The translations under genes and the position numbers were made by a program. Below the pieces are notes generated by a model. That model was not told the origin of the DNA and did no database searches. It was given only the letters and a program-made list of their open reading frames with translations. From Spizellomyces punctatus DAOM BR117 (Eukaryota > Chytridiomycota > Chytridiomycetes > Spizellomycetales > Spizellomycetaceae), in contig NW_015971539.1 in NCBI RefSeq assembly GCF_000182565.1, forward strand, positions 1,173,219 through 1,237,218: 64,000 nucleotides of DNA. Direction: 5' to 3'. Below, piece by piece: positions 11,789 to 20,267 of this stretch; within the stretch, counting starts at the first letter, position 1; every line of letters begins with the position of its first letter.

Positions 11789-12832
11789 CGCGCTAGGCTT
11801 ATTACGTGAGGTATCACGTGATTGCGCTGATTGCGTTCCTCCATGTCCTTTACTGTCTCTGCCTTTACCTCTTCGAGCTCGCCTCCTAGAGATTGCATAG
11901 ATAAAAGATCAAATTGATTTTCTCTAGAAGATGAGGGGCTCAACATGTACCAGACAGCTGCTGTTTGTATCCTGTATGAATTTGAGAATCCAAACACCGA
12001 GCATAGATGAACTGCTTGTTATTGATAGTTACCGTTAGTGCCATTTCCTCGTACAGGTGCATATTATGCTCTCTCACACTCCCTATCTCGAATAGAAGGT
12101 GTAAGGACCAGTGAGGAAGACATAAGAGAACAGGATTTTTAAATATGGATCTTCATGAAGCAAATGTACACATCGTGCAGAGTGTCATAGGCAAATCTCG
12201 ACATTTTTGCATAGCAGTCCTGTCATCGTGGTCCACCAATCCATATTCCTTTGGTCACTCTCAATGATTATTATCAGGATACCTCGGGAGTTTGCAACAA
12301 ACTGGAAACTGGTTTTTGCGATAAAGTATTAACACTGGGTTGAGAACTAAAGATTTGACCAACCAACGATAGCTTGGGGGCGACGTTTATTGCAGAACAA
12401 GCTTGTCGCTCCGATACATTAATGTCGAGATTCATAATACCCATTTCCAGCCTGAATAAAGTTTAAGGAAAGGTCGAGGGATGAATGCAAGAACGTGAGT
12501 CCTGGTCAACGTGACACTCTGTGCGCTGACGTTTAACGCGCGTCGGTTACGATATCCAGATCCTAAAAAACCATTCACCATCTGTTGCACCCGATTCAAA
12601 CTGTCCTCTGGCGGGTCTTTAAGAGCAAGACACCAATGTGGACAGGAGAATGATCTCATTATGGGGGGTTGATGACGTTTTTCAACCCCGCTAATGCTCC
12701 ATGCTAAAGTTTCCAGGTGCTATAAAAAGGTGTGAAAGGCAAATATTTTGCCTTCGATAAATTACTGAGAAAAGATCCATCGTAAAATCACTACTGCGAG
12801 CAAATATCAATCCAACGTAAATCCCATACATT
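11789..12832. other. Intergenic region, possible short ORF
   Basis: About 1 kb between the start of DYNC2I2 and the small gene at 12833. A minus-strand 75-codon frame (12432-12659, beginning MRSFSCPHWCLALKDPPEDS) has protein-like composition but no recognisable domain or partner exon, so I do not call it. The right end carries the TATA box of the next gene. Confidence 0.4.
12721..12728 (+). promoter_or_regulatory. TATA box upstream of the small gene
   Basis: TATAAAAA lies about 110 bp upstream of the ATG at 12833, a plausible core promoter distance with a 5' leader. Confidence 0.5.
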
Positions 12833-13159
12833 ATGAGCTCCAACACGGAATACCTTGACACCAGCCGCGCCGACGTACCCATTACGACCGCGGTAAGTGC
12901 AGTCTTAACATTTTAGCTCAAAGGTAACCTTGCATGATTTCTAACTTTCAAATATGTCCAATAGACGGGCGACCGCGTTTCGACGTTTGGCTCTGGATTA
13001 CAGCCCACTGCCGGTACGCAGTCTTCTGCCGAATTACAAGACTCGACAGCAACTGCCGCCGCTCTTGCTTCTGCGGGGGCTCACACAACGCACATTGACC
13101 ACGATGCCCCTCACACGGCGCAGGAGAAGCCTACTTTACCCAGGCATGGAGGATACTGA
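12833..13159 (+). CDS. Small hypothetical protein, two exons
   Basis: Exon 1 (12833-12892) begins MSSNTEYLDTSRADVPITTA and ends before GTAAGT. Exon 2 (12965-13159) follows an AG and stays in phase through to TGA, giving about 85 residues. The product is hydrophilic and rich in Ala, Thr, Asp and His, with no signal peptide or membrane segment, and is probably disordered. I do not recognise it. Support comes from the good splice sites, the open frame and a TATA box about 110 bp upstream. The composition resembles small stress-induced hydrophilic fungal proteins, but that is only an impression. Confidence 0.55.
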
Positions 13160-13223
13160 GGGATCAGAATCTTGTATAAGCTCCCAATCTCATGTATAAT
13201 GACTTTGAACATAAAATGAATTA

Positions 13224-14519
13224 TTAGGTAAAAAGTAAGGCAAATACACTGAAAATTCCCCCCAGAAAGCTTAGCGTTGTATCTACATTTATATTACTAC
13301 CTGTTGCACGAGCCGAATTCCTCGTGCATGAAGCCAGACCTATAGACCCTGTTCTCTCCGTATCATCTATACAGGTAGGATTGAACAGACTTTGTCCAGA
13401 ATAAAATCCACAATTGTTGTCAATGAGGGTCGTATTTGATGATTGCATCTCGGCAAACGTTTGCCGTGCGGTTTTGCCTCCAACAAGCACCTTATACCAC
13501 GGCACTGGGTGGGAAGTACAGGCAGGGAAAAACAGCGAATGGCTTGAACGGAACTGGGTAGTTGCGGCTTCATTGCACATTGTACGCGCAAAACTCGATA
13601 CATAGTTTTTCATGTTTGGTCTTGTTGACATCTGTGACAAGTCCACATTGTTGTCGCTGAGTTGAAAGTTGTCAAATAGATCCTGCATGATGAACAGAGG
13701 CGTTGATATATGCGGAATCAGAGCAGACGCATGGACGCAATTGAAAATAGATCCATTGACGCTGACGGCGCATTCTTGATCCACAAACATATTCCACAGC
13801 GATACGGCATCTGCCTCCGACTCTGGCCTGGAAGCAAGCAGCCCGTTAGGATCGTACCGACCGAGCACAGCAAAATGTTCGACCCGCATAAACCAGCCCG
13901 CATTTACTATAGCTCGGAACTTTGCGTTGGGAAACTTGGCAGCAAAGAAGTCGACATTTAACATCGTCCCGACAGCCCCAGCGCTGATGCCTGCCATAAC
14001 GACCTCGGCCGCATTACCGAATCCATGCTTGTCCACCAAGTCCTCAAAGATTGCATTCAAGATATTGTGCCCGGCCGCATAGTAACCAAGCTTGTTGCGC
14101 CCTTGCATCGTTCCTGACCAGAGATCTTGACTGCAGTACGGGATGGCAACGCGGTTCCAGTCCGCAAGATCGTTATTGGCAGGATCAGAGGACAACATCC
14201 CCAGGACCACTTCATCATTGAAGGCGGTGGTATCCGAGTAAGTTGCAGAAGACCCAAGAGGGGTACGGGATCGAACGTCGCATTGCACTTGAGTGAAGCA
14301 AAAAGAGCCGCCTTGCAGAAATATCACCCATTTATTTCGAGATTGGTCTGATGTAGCGCCGTCTACATAGTAAGCTGGCACGGTACCGTCCATACACAAC
14401 GCTGATCTAGACGTTGCTATAGACGCAGGCAGAGAGTTCTTGTTGGCGCACCCACTCTGAGCATAGGCGCCGCTTTGCAGAATAAGCCAACTCGCTACAT
14501 AGACTAGTAAGTAGCGCAT
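13224..14519 (-). CDS. Secreted pectinacetylesterase/NOTUM-family hydrolase
   Basis: A single-exon gene of 431 codons. It starts with a signal peptide (MRYLLVYVASWLILQSGAYA) and belongs to the pectinacetylesterase/NOTUM family of serine carboxylesterases. Visible motifs are the oxyanion region IFLQGGSFC, the nucleophile elbow VVMAGISAGAVG (Ser), the Asp region FIMQDLFDNFQL and the His in FFPACTSHPVPWYK. Many cysteines suggest disulfides. The C-terminus ends in a hydrophobic segment (LSFLGGIFSVFALLFT) after a Ser/Ala/Gly stretch, as expected for a GPI anchor. In plants the family deacetylates pectin; animal NOTUM removes a lipid from Wnt. Which ester is cut here is unknown; a cell-surface plant-polymer or lipid esterase is likely. 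Confidence 0.88.
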   Translation of the reverse strand: MRYLLVYVASWLILQSGAYAQSGCANKNSLPASIATSRSALCMDGTVPAYYVDGATSDQSRNKWVIFLQGGSFCFTQVQCDVRSRTPLGSSATYSDTTAFNDEVVLGMLSSDPANNDLADWNRVAIPYCSQDLWSGTMQGRNKLGYYAAGHNILNAIFEDLVDKHGFGNAAEVVMAGISAGAVGTMLNVDFFAAKFPNAKFRAIVNAGWFMRVEHFAVLGRYDPNGLLASRPESEADAVSLWNMFVDQECAVSVNGSIFNCVHASALIPHISTPLFIMQDLFDNFQLSDNNVDLSQMSTRPNMKNYVSSFARTMCNEAATTQFRSSHSLFFPACTSHPVPWYKVLVGGKTARQTFAEMQSSNTTLIDNNCGFYSGQSLFNPTCIDDTERTGSIGLASCTRNSARATGSNINVDTTLSFLGGIFSVFALLFT

Positions 14520-14839
14520 TGTGTCCGTTTCGTTCGGAAGGATAGTTTGGTGTTCATGGAGTCGGGGAAGGGCAAGTAGTAGGTAAATAGGTAGCTCCGC
14601 TATACAACTTACGGTCTATATTCCTGCAACGTTGTTACAGATTTCGGACTTTCAATTTCACACCTGATAGCCATCATGTGACCATGACTAAGTGTGACTG
14701 TGGCGGTGGCCGTGGCTCCGGAGAAGCTCCGATCGACATCTATTCATTTTAAACCACTTAATTATCATACCTACTTTTGAAACTTACTATTCTAATGAAA
14801 TATCTACATGACTCAAAATTATGAATCCAAATACGAGAA
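14520..14839. other. Intergenic region
   Basis: Between the start of the esterase gene and the stop of the next minus-strand gene. It must hold the esterase promoter. No TATA box or repeat stands out. Confidence 0.4.
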
Positions 14840-16340
14840 CTATGCTACTATCGCCCCCGAATTGTTATTTGCGACTGAAAACTGGTATACGACACACAGC
14901 CAAACGAGCAGAATGCCTGCTGGGACAGTGAACACATAGTGCCCGATCAAGTTCCACATCGGCGTTGGACGATGACCAGTGAGCTCCAAGCTTCTGTTGC
15001 AATTATAAGAAGAATCATGGTGATTAGTCGGAGCTGGACAGAATTGATTTCAGAAGCCATTGCGACTGTACCCATAGATCATAAAAGACACGAACGCGGC
15101 AGAGAAACACAGCTTATCAAAAATGATCAAGCGACCAAGAAATCGTATCTTCCTGGGGTATGTTTTCAGCAGCGTAAGTCTATCTCCATTGAGCGCCCTA
15201 AATGAATGCTGGGTGCCTGCAGTCGTCGGGGAAATAGAGTCGGAAGAAAATGCAGATTTGGGAGGTTCGCTCGGGCGCCGTGGACTCCCAATCGATGTTG
15301 TAAGAGTGCTTCGTAAATATCTTTTACTTATTCTCTCTGCATTTCCAATATCGCTGACTGTTTGCTCAACCTTATAAAGATACATTGAGTGGATTGTTGC
15401 AAAGAGCGTGGTATTCGCAAAGATCAGTAGATACTCACCGTAGTGGCAAGGTTTTCGGCAAATTTCCGAACGATGACTGCAAATGATAGAAACCAGGGTA
15501 TCAAGAAACAAATATGCACAAGTGTCACGATGTTGTAGGGTCTTTGGTTCTGATTGTCATGTAGAACGATTCTAACGATGAAGATTGGAATCAAAATGAT
15601 GTGCTATGCAATGCAAGGAGTTAACCATCATGCAGGAGTTACTCTGTAACCGACAAAACGTACCAGTGCAACCCTGCTTTTATATATTCCGTCTTTTAAA
15701 TTCTGGAGGAATCTGTTGAGGATTTGCTGCTCTTCGGTGCCTTCGAATAGCATGCGAACTTCCATCAGATTCAGTGATATTCTTGCCCAAAGCATGATCA
15801 CGAAGCTTTCCAGCGTAACTCCGAATATATCTGTATAAGACTGAAATGAGTATCTGAGTGCAACAACGGTGGTGGCTTCGTAAAGAGGAGCTTACATGCG
15901 CTATACCACCCAATGCTATTTAGCCATGCAATCCCAGCAATATCAGAGACACTGAGAATGAAGCTGGCTCCTGCTGTCAAAATTCCTACTGTTGGATAGT
16001 GCAAGATCGATCAGCACCTAAACTCTCCGTATATGCGAATACAATAACTTACATGAATATACTTGAACAGCATTGGACCACCCAATTCCATTTCGATAGA
16101 ATTCATGGACAATAATGCCAGCAACCGTTACTATGGTGAGACTGCATAATATGCTGTTGGCGAGTGCGAGACCGAACAGAAATTTGCTCTTGACGCAAGT
16201 ACTGGATTGCATAAACTGCACCAAAAGAATCATGTTAGGTTTAACACTATTCTTCACGACAAAACCTGACCTACCGAAAATATGAGCGAGTAGCCATTGA
16301 GGTCGCCGTCAAAGACACCGCAAGCTACGTCTGTGCTCAT
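14840..16340 (-). CDS. Unknown multi-pass (about 6-7 TM) membrane protein
   Basis: I assemble a gene of about seven exons beginning MSTDVACGVFDGDLNGYSLI. Hydrophobic segments follow one another: FLFGLALANSILCSLTIVTV with AGIIVHEF, VGILTAGASFILSVSDIAGI, AYIFGVTLESFVIML, HIILIPIFIVRIVL, VTLVHICFLIPWFLSFAVIV, EYLLIFANTTLFATIHSMYL and a final YVFTVPAGILLVWLCVVYQF before TAG at 14840. Short loops and one long Ser/Thr/Pro-rich cytoplasmic-like loop (SIGSPRRPSEPPKSAFSSDS) give a seven-helix, receptor-like layout, but no known GPCR motif is seen. I do not recognise the family. The exact exon joins between 15,300 and 15,900 are provisional. Confidence 0.65.
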
Positions 16341-16374
16341 CGCATTTGTGGTTTTTTTTTGGTGTTCTCTAGTT

Positions 16375-16571
16375 TAGCTGGCGATTCATATAATGTTCCC
16401 TGGTGGCCAAAAGAGAATGCCACTGGTATTTGGGGTATGACCCTGGACAATCACAGGGAGATATTTTTGGCACTGGACCGGGAATGCTCCGATATCCCTG
16501 AAGATTCATACCTAGCTGTGTTTTTGTTTACGGATCAGCCGGCGCCCTCCGTTCCTCAACAATACGAATGA
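16375..16571 (+). pseudogene. Orphan exon or gene remnant
   Basis: After an acceptor-like TTCTCTAG the plus strand reads LAGDSYNVPWWPKENATGIW, then GMTLDNHREIFLALDRE and a tail ending PSVPQQYE with a TGA at 16569-16571. The composition is clearly protein-like, but no upstream exon or start is found: the divergent membrane-protein gene begins only about 35 bp to the left. I read it as the truncated 3' end of a lost gene. Confidence 0.4.
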
Positions 16572-16616
16572 TATGATTTATATTTCTTACCACACAACAA
16601 AGCAAAAAGAATATTG

Positions 16617-16735
16617 TCAGCGAACTTCAACTCCCAATGCATTGAGCTTGCGAGTTATATGCCTGAGATATGGTTCATCGTTCGGATAGTCAGTTAGATA
16701 TTTTGGATCTCTGGACAGTTTTGATCTCGAGCGTT
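16617..16735 (-). pseudogene. Orphan 3' exon (minus strand)
   Basis: The minus strand reads SKLSRDPKYLTDYPNDEPYL followed by RHITRKLNALGVEVR and TGA. It looks like the end of a protein. Upstream at about 16830-16776 the minus strand starts MNQRTVFDYLSSMSTS, a phrase that recurs in diverged form near 18030. No complete gene can be built. Confidence 0.35.
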
Positions 16736-17045
16736 TTCATAATTGTAGGTCATAGAAGAGTTACCGAGATCATGATGTGCTCATGGAACTGAGATAGTCG
16801 AAGACTGTGCGCTGATTCATATTTACAAAAAATACACTTGCAACAAAGATACATTTTCCTGGCCCCTCACACCTGTCCGCGCTATACTGGAGGGCTAACT
16901 ATCATCTCACCAGAGATTTTCGAGGTGAGTACGAACCCAAAGTGCTTTTCCAAGTTCAAAATCATTCCTTCCTCTTGGACCCCTCTGTAGAGCCGGCCGC
17001 GCGTTTCAACTGTTCCCAGTATTCATACTGTGTCTTCGTCAATTC

Positions 17046-17367
17046 TTAATAGCCAAAAACTTCTTTGATACGACGAGCCATATCTTCTCCGAAATATTCG
17101 CGGAAGGTGATTTCTGACAAGCGTTCATCGTTCTCGGGTAGCGGTTTTAAAGGGCTTTCCATTGGTTTCTGAGAAGAGATAGCAGAGTTTTAGCAATTCC
17201 GAGAGTTGTTCATTTTTTAGCACATAACACTTACTGCGGTGGGGTTGAACGTCTCACCATCATCATAGTTTTGTTTTTGAAGTTCTAATAGTAATGGATT
17301 ATGAGAATAATAATGACGACTGCTAAGCATCAGCTTTACCTCCACGTTCGTTCTGTTCTGCCGGCAT
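17046..17367 (-). CDS. Small hypothetical acidic protein, three exons
   Basis: Three short exons join in frame. The first begins MPAEQNERG and stops before GTAAAG, the second reads ELQKQNYDDGETFNPTA before GTAAGT, and the third runs KPMESPLKPLPENDERLSEI to REYFGEDMARRIKEVFGY and TAA at 17046. The product is about 66 residues, acidic in the middle with an amphipathic C-terminal helix. There is no signal peptide or known domain. An alternative start at 17495 (MPHSGVLYIS) would need another intron. The consistent phases argue for a real gene; function unknown. Confidence 0.55.
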
Positions 17368-17792
17368 GTTTTCTTGTCTTCAACAGCGTATGCAAAATGT
17401 GATGGCAACGATGAGATTTCAGATTTTTGTGGTTGATCAAAGTGTAAGAAGAGGAGAAAGCTTACGGAGATATATAGGACACCGGAATGAGGCATGTTAA
17501 GTTAAGAACCCGTAAAAAGCTTGATGTTTGTCTGGTGACGACTTATGTTAAAAAGCCCGGTAAGCCCCGCGCCCTCTGAATCCTGTGTAGTAGCTTCCAC
17601 GCTGCACCAGAAGTGTCGGCCTCCATGTAGACTTATTTTCTTTAGTGCAGTAGTTTTTCAAAAACGCTGTTGATTGCATCGTATGTATTGATATTTACAA
17701 CATAAATTGTTATGAAACAGAAAATTTCCAGTTACTCAGGTTATTGAATTACTGAACGTCGAAATGGACATGCAGAAATTAACCACTGCCAT

Positions 17793-17960
17793 ATGCCGTA
17801 GAGCTTCCATGCCGCAAGCCTTTCAGCAGCGAGTGCATGGGATCTTGCATGGAAGCTCGTAAGCCCCATGACGTGTGTGATAACGCTGATTGCAGCGGGT
17901 TACCGATAGTAGCAAGCATGTAGAAAGTGCCAAGCAATTCCTGGAGCTGTTTATTTGTTG
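17793..17960 (-). repeat. Dispersed repeat, copy 1 (inverted)
   Basis: On the minus strand this carries ACGTCATGGGGCTTACGAGC, TTCCATGCAAGA and GAAAGGCTTGCGGCATGGAA. The same ordered blocks occur on the plus strand at 19250-19440 and 19495-19605. It has no obvious terminal inverted repeats or coding capacity. Probably a decayed non-autonomous element; limits are approximate. Confidence 0.6.
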
Positions 17961-18483
17961 CACAAGGCCAACTCATTAGCATCTGATCTTCAAGAAGTAT
18001 TCATAATAGCTGGGATAGTCGAAGACATATACATGTAATACTGACTTCCTTGAAAGAAAGGAACCATCTCCCTGCAGATGCAAGGGGATTCGTAAGTCCT
18101 ATTTCCGATGTACCAGTAAATGTGTCGATACGAGTGCTGTTTAAAACTATTTACCGGCTAGCATGGAAATGCAGACGATATTCATTGATGGCCAGTTTTC
18201 AGAGCACCTGAGGGTGAGTGGTGACCTGGAAATGTGCACCTGGTGCTGGTTTCAAAAACCCAATGGGGATATATACAGTATTGAATGTGCCGCACTCAGC
18301 TATAGAGTTGCATTAAGGAAAACGTACAAACAAGGTGACTAGACGTCGCTGATAGTGCGAGCTCATGAAAGGACACGCATGTCGAATGAAAGAAACAGCC
18401 TCGTGTTGCGGACAGCGCACGTTTTCCAACATTATTTGCAATTACACAGGAGTGTTGATATAATATACACTTTCAATTCTATG

Positions 18484-18721
18484 CTACCTACGAATATTGC
18501 AAACAATTGTGTTGACGCAATGTGATTCTGCCCAGTGCTCCGAATTTGAAAGTGAAGAAATTCCACCAACCGCGAGTAAACAGCGGGAATCAGTTCCAAT
18601 TGTCGTTCTTTCGCCTTCTGCGAAAGCTATCACCTTCCCCTCTTCCTCAACGTTCTTGTACATGATCACAGTTAATCCCGCACGACCTGCTCGGCCCACC
18701 CGGCCCACCTTATGTGCCTAA
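18484..18721 (-). pseudogene. Helicase C-terminal remnant (motif VI)
   Basis: The minus strand reads AHKVGRVGRAGRAGLTVIMY followed by KNVEEEGKVIAFAEGERTTI. This is motif VI of a superfamily-2 (DEAD/RecQ-type) helicase and the segment after it. The frame closes at 18484. No N-terminal helicase motifs are found on this strand nearby, so this is a fragment. Confidence 0.6.
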
Positions 18722-18782
18722 TTCCTACTAAAGCAAGAGCCACTGAAAGCGATCACCTCAACCGTCCACATCAAGAAGAAGC

Positions 18783-18900
18783 GGTATACACGCGGAAGAC
18801 ATCAAGCGTTATGGGTTAGGAAAGTTCCGCGAAGGCGTGAAGTCTCCCCTCATAGTCACGGATGCTTACACCGATGGGGTCGACATACCAGACAGGTACG
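18783..18900 (+). pseudogene. Helicase remnant (motif V), opposite strand
   Basis: The plus strand reads GIHAEDIKRYGLGKFREGVK followed by SPLIVTDAYTDGVDIPDR, matching the helicase segment that ends in motif V. Upstream the frame is broken. Motif V normally lies just before motif VI in the same strand, whereas here motif VI sits to the left on the minus strand, so part of the gene has been inverted. Confidence 0.6.
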
Positions 18901-19249
18901 GTCATTCTGTGCAAGATGCCCACTAAAGAAAGAGTGCGAACGCTATCAACCCCAATGGTTGATCCGTATTCGTTTGCTTACAAGGTCCCACAGGTGCAAG
19001 TTTTGAATATCTGAAAGGCAGTAACGTTACAATGAAGTCCTGGACACATAACGACGAATAGTACCTACATTTCTCCGGAGGTTGGAAGGCGGCTGCTTCC
19101 CATTGCTCGCCGGCACGTTGCAATGTCATATTTAGATATGTCCAACTTCACATTTTGTTGCAGCTGAAATCACTCGATAGTGGATGGGGACAAGGAGAGA
19201 AAGTGTCCTTTAAATAAACACTGTGGTGAATAACCGCGTCATTGCAGTT

Positions 19250-19440
19250 ACGATCCTCCATCCAAGACCTCTGATGCATGTGAAAGGCACGAAAGGCTTG
19301 GCACCATGGAAGCCCAGCCCTGCAGTGTGGAGGTCACTCCATGCGGTAACTCTGCAAGCAGCGTACCAACACAACGTCATGGGGCTTAGAGCTCCCATGC
19401 AAGACCTCTGTGCACTGACGGCTGGAAAGGCTTAGCAGCA
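19250..19440 (+). repeat. Dispersed repeat, copy 2
   Basis: Blocks GATGCATGTGAAAGGC, CATGGAAGCCCAGC, CAGTGTGGAGGTC, then GCAGCGTACCAACACA, GGGGCTTAGAGCTCCCATGC and AAGACCTCTG. They are shared in the same or permuted order with the copy at 19495 and, inverted, at 17793. Confidence 0.65.
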
Positions 19441-19494
19441 CTGCACTGCAAAATGGATCTCACTTCTGCATATCCATTTAATTAACCTACTGTC

Positions 19495-19605
19495 AATCAG
19501 CGTACCGACACACGGCGTAGGGCTTAGCGCTCCCATGCAGGACCTCAGATGCATGTGAAAGGCTTGCAGCATGGAAGCCCAGCAGTGTGGAGGTCCCCAT
19601 CTGCC
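19495..19605 (+). repeat. Dispersed repeat, copy 3
   Basis: Blocks TCAGCGTACCGACACA, GGGCTTAGCGCTCCCATGCA, GGACCTCAGATGCATGTGAA, CATGGAAGCCCAGCAGTG and TGGAGGTCC match copy 2. Relative to copy 2, the order of the two halves is rearranged. Confidence 0.65.
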
Positions 19606-20099
19606 CAGCACACGTCACAGTACTTTGACTGATTAAGTTAAGACATAAAGGTCATTTGGGCGAGATGTGACTACAGTCAAAATCAGAGCAATGTGGGGAA
19701 ATGCCACGATGGCATGATGTCCCATATGGCTGACGACAACCGAGCATGGCTGGCTTGACGTGGGTACCTGCGTGTACTTGTACAATAATGACATGGGCGA
19801 TGTGGCAGACAATGAGCGAAGTCGAGCAAAAACATCAACAAGAGAACGTCATTTGGTCCACTGTGCTCGTTGAATTTTGATAATCCTCCCATTATATAAT
19901 TGTCATATTACAGAGCAGTTGTTATTCCCTTCTGAGCCTCTTTGATGGCAAAAGTCAAACAAACCACCGTGCTCAAAGGCTTATTGGCAGTCGACTATTT
20001 GTATCGGTCTACTCGCAAGCGAACGCTTATCTAATCATTCAAACCAGTCACTGGAATATGAGAATAAGGTTCAAATGCATTACCCTAAATCAATGAAGC

Positions 20100-20267
20100 C
20101 ATATGCGGAATAATTGGCTTGATGTGTAAGCTCAGTGGCACAGTATAAAAGGTGTCTCCCTCTCGCCCTCTCCACACACTTCGAACAATCTAAAACCATT
20201 TCAAATTTCAAATCTTCTCTGTTCACAACACCTATTTTTGAGATAGGTCACCCCGGCTGCATGTAGC
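20100..20267 (+). promoter_or_regulatory. Promoter of the orphan gene, duplicated at 22.3 kb
   Basis: This contains CATATGCGGA, GTGGCACAGTATAAAAGG (TATA box at about 20144-20150), CCACACACTTCGAACAATC and CTTCTCTGTTC. The same elements in the same order occur at about 22280-22440. Conserved spacing suggests both are promoters of related origin. Confidence 0.6.

Larger units (their letters stand above)
16341..17045. other. Sparse region with orphan exons
   Basis: This contains two protein-like pieces in opposite orientations (described separately) and otherwise AT-rich sequence. No intact gene can be assembled. Confidence 0.45.
17368..20099. other. Gene-poor accessory stretch
   Basis: No intact gene is seen. 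The stretch holds at least three diverged copies of a dispersed repeat and helicase remnants in both orientations (listed separately). Stops are frequent in all frames elsewhere. Confidence 0.5.

Noticed and set aside
12432-12659. 75-codon minus-strand ORF starting MRSFSCPHWCLALK
   Set aside because: No splice partner, no domain and no promoter signal. Length is compatible with chance.
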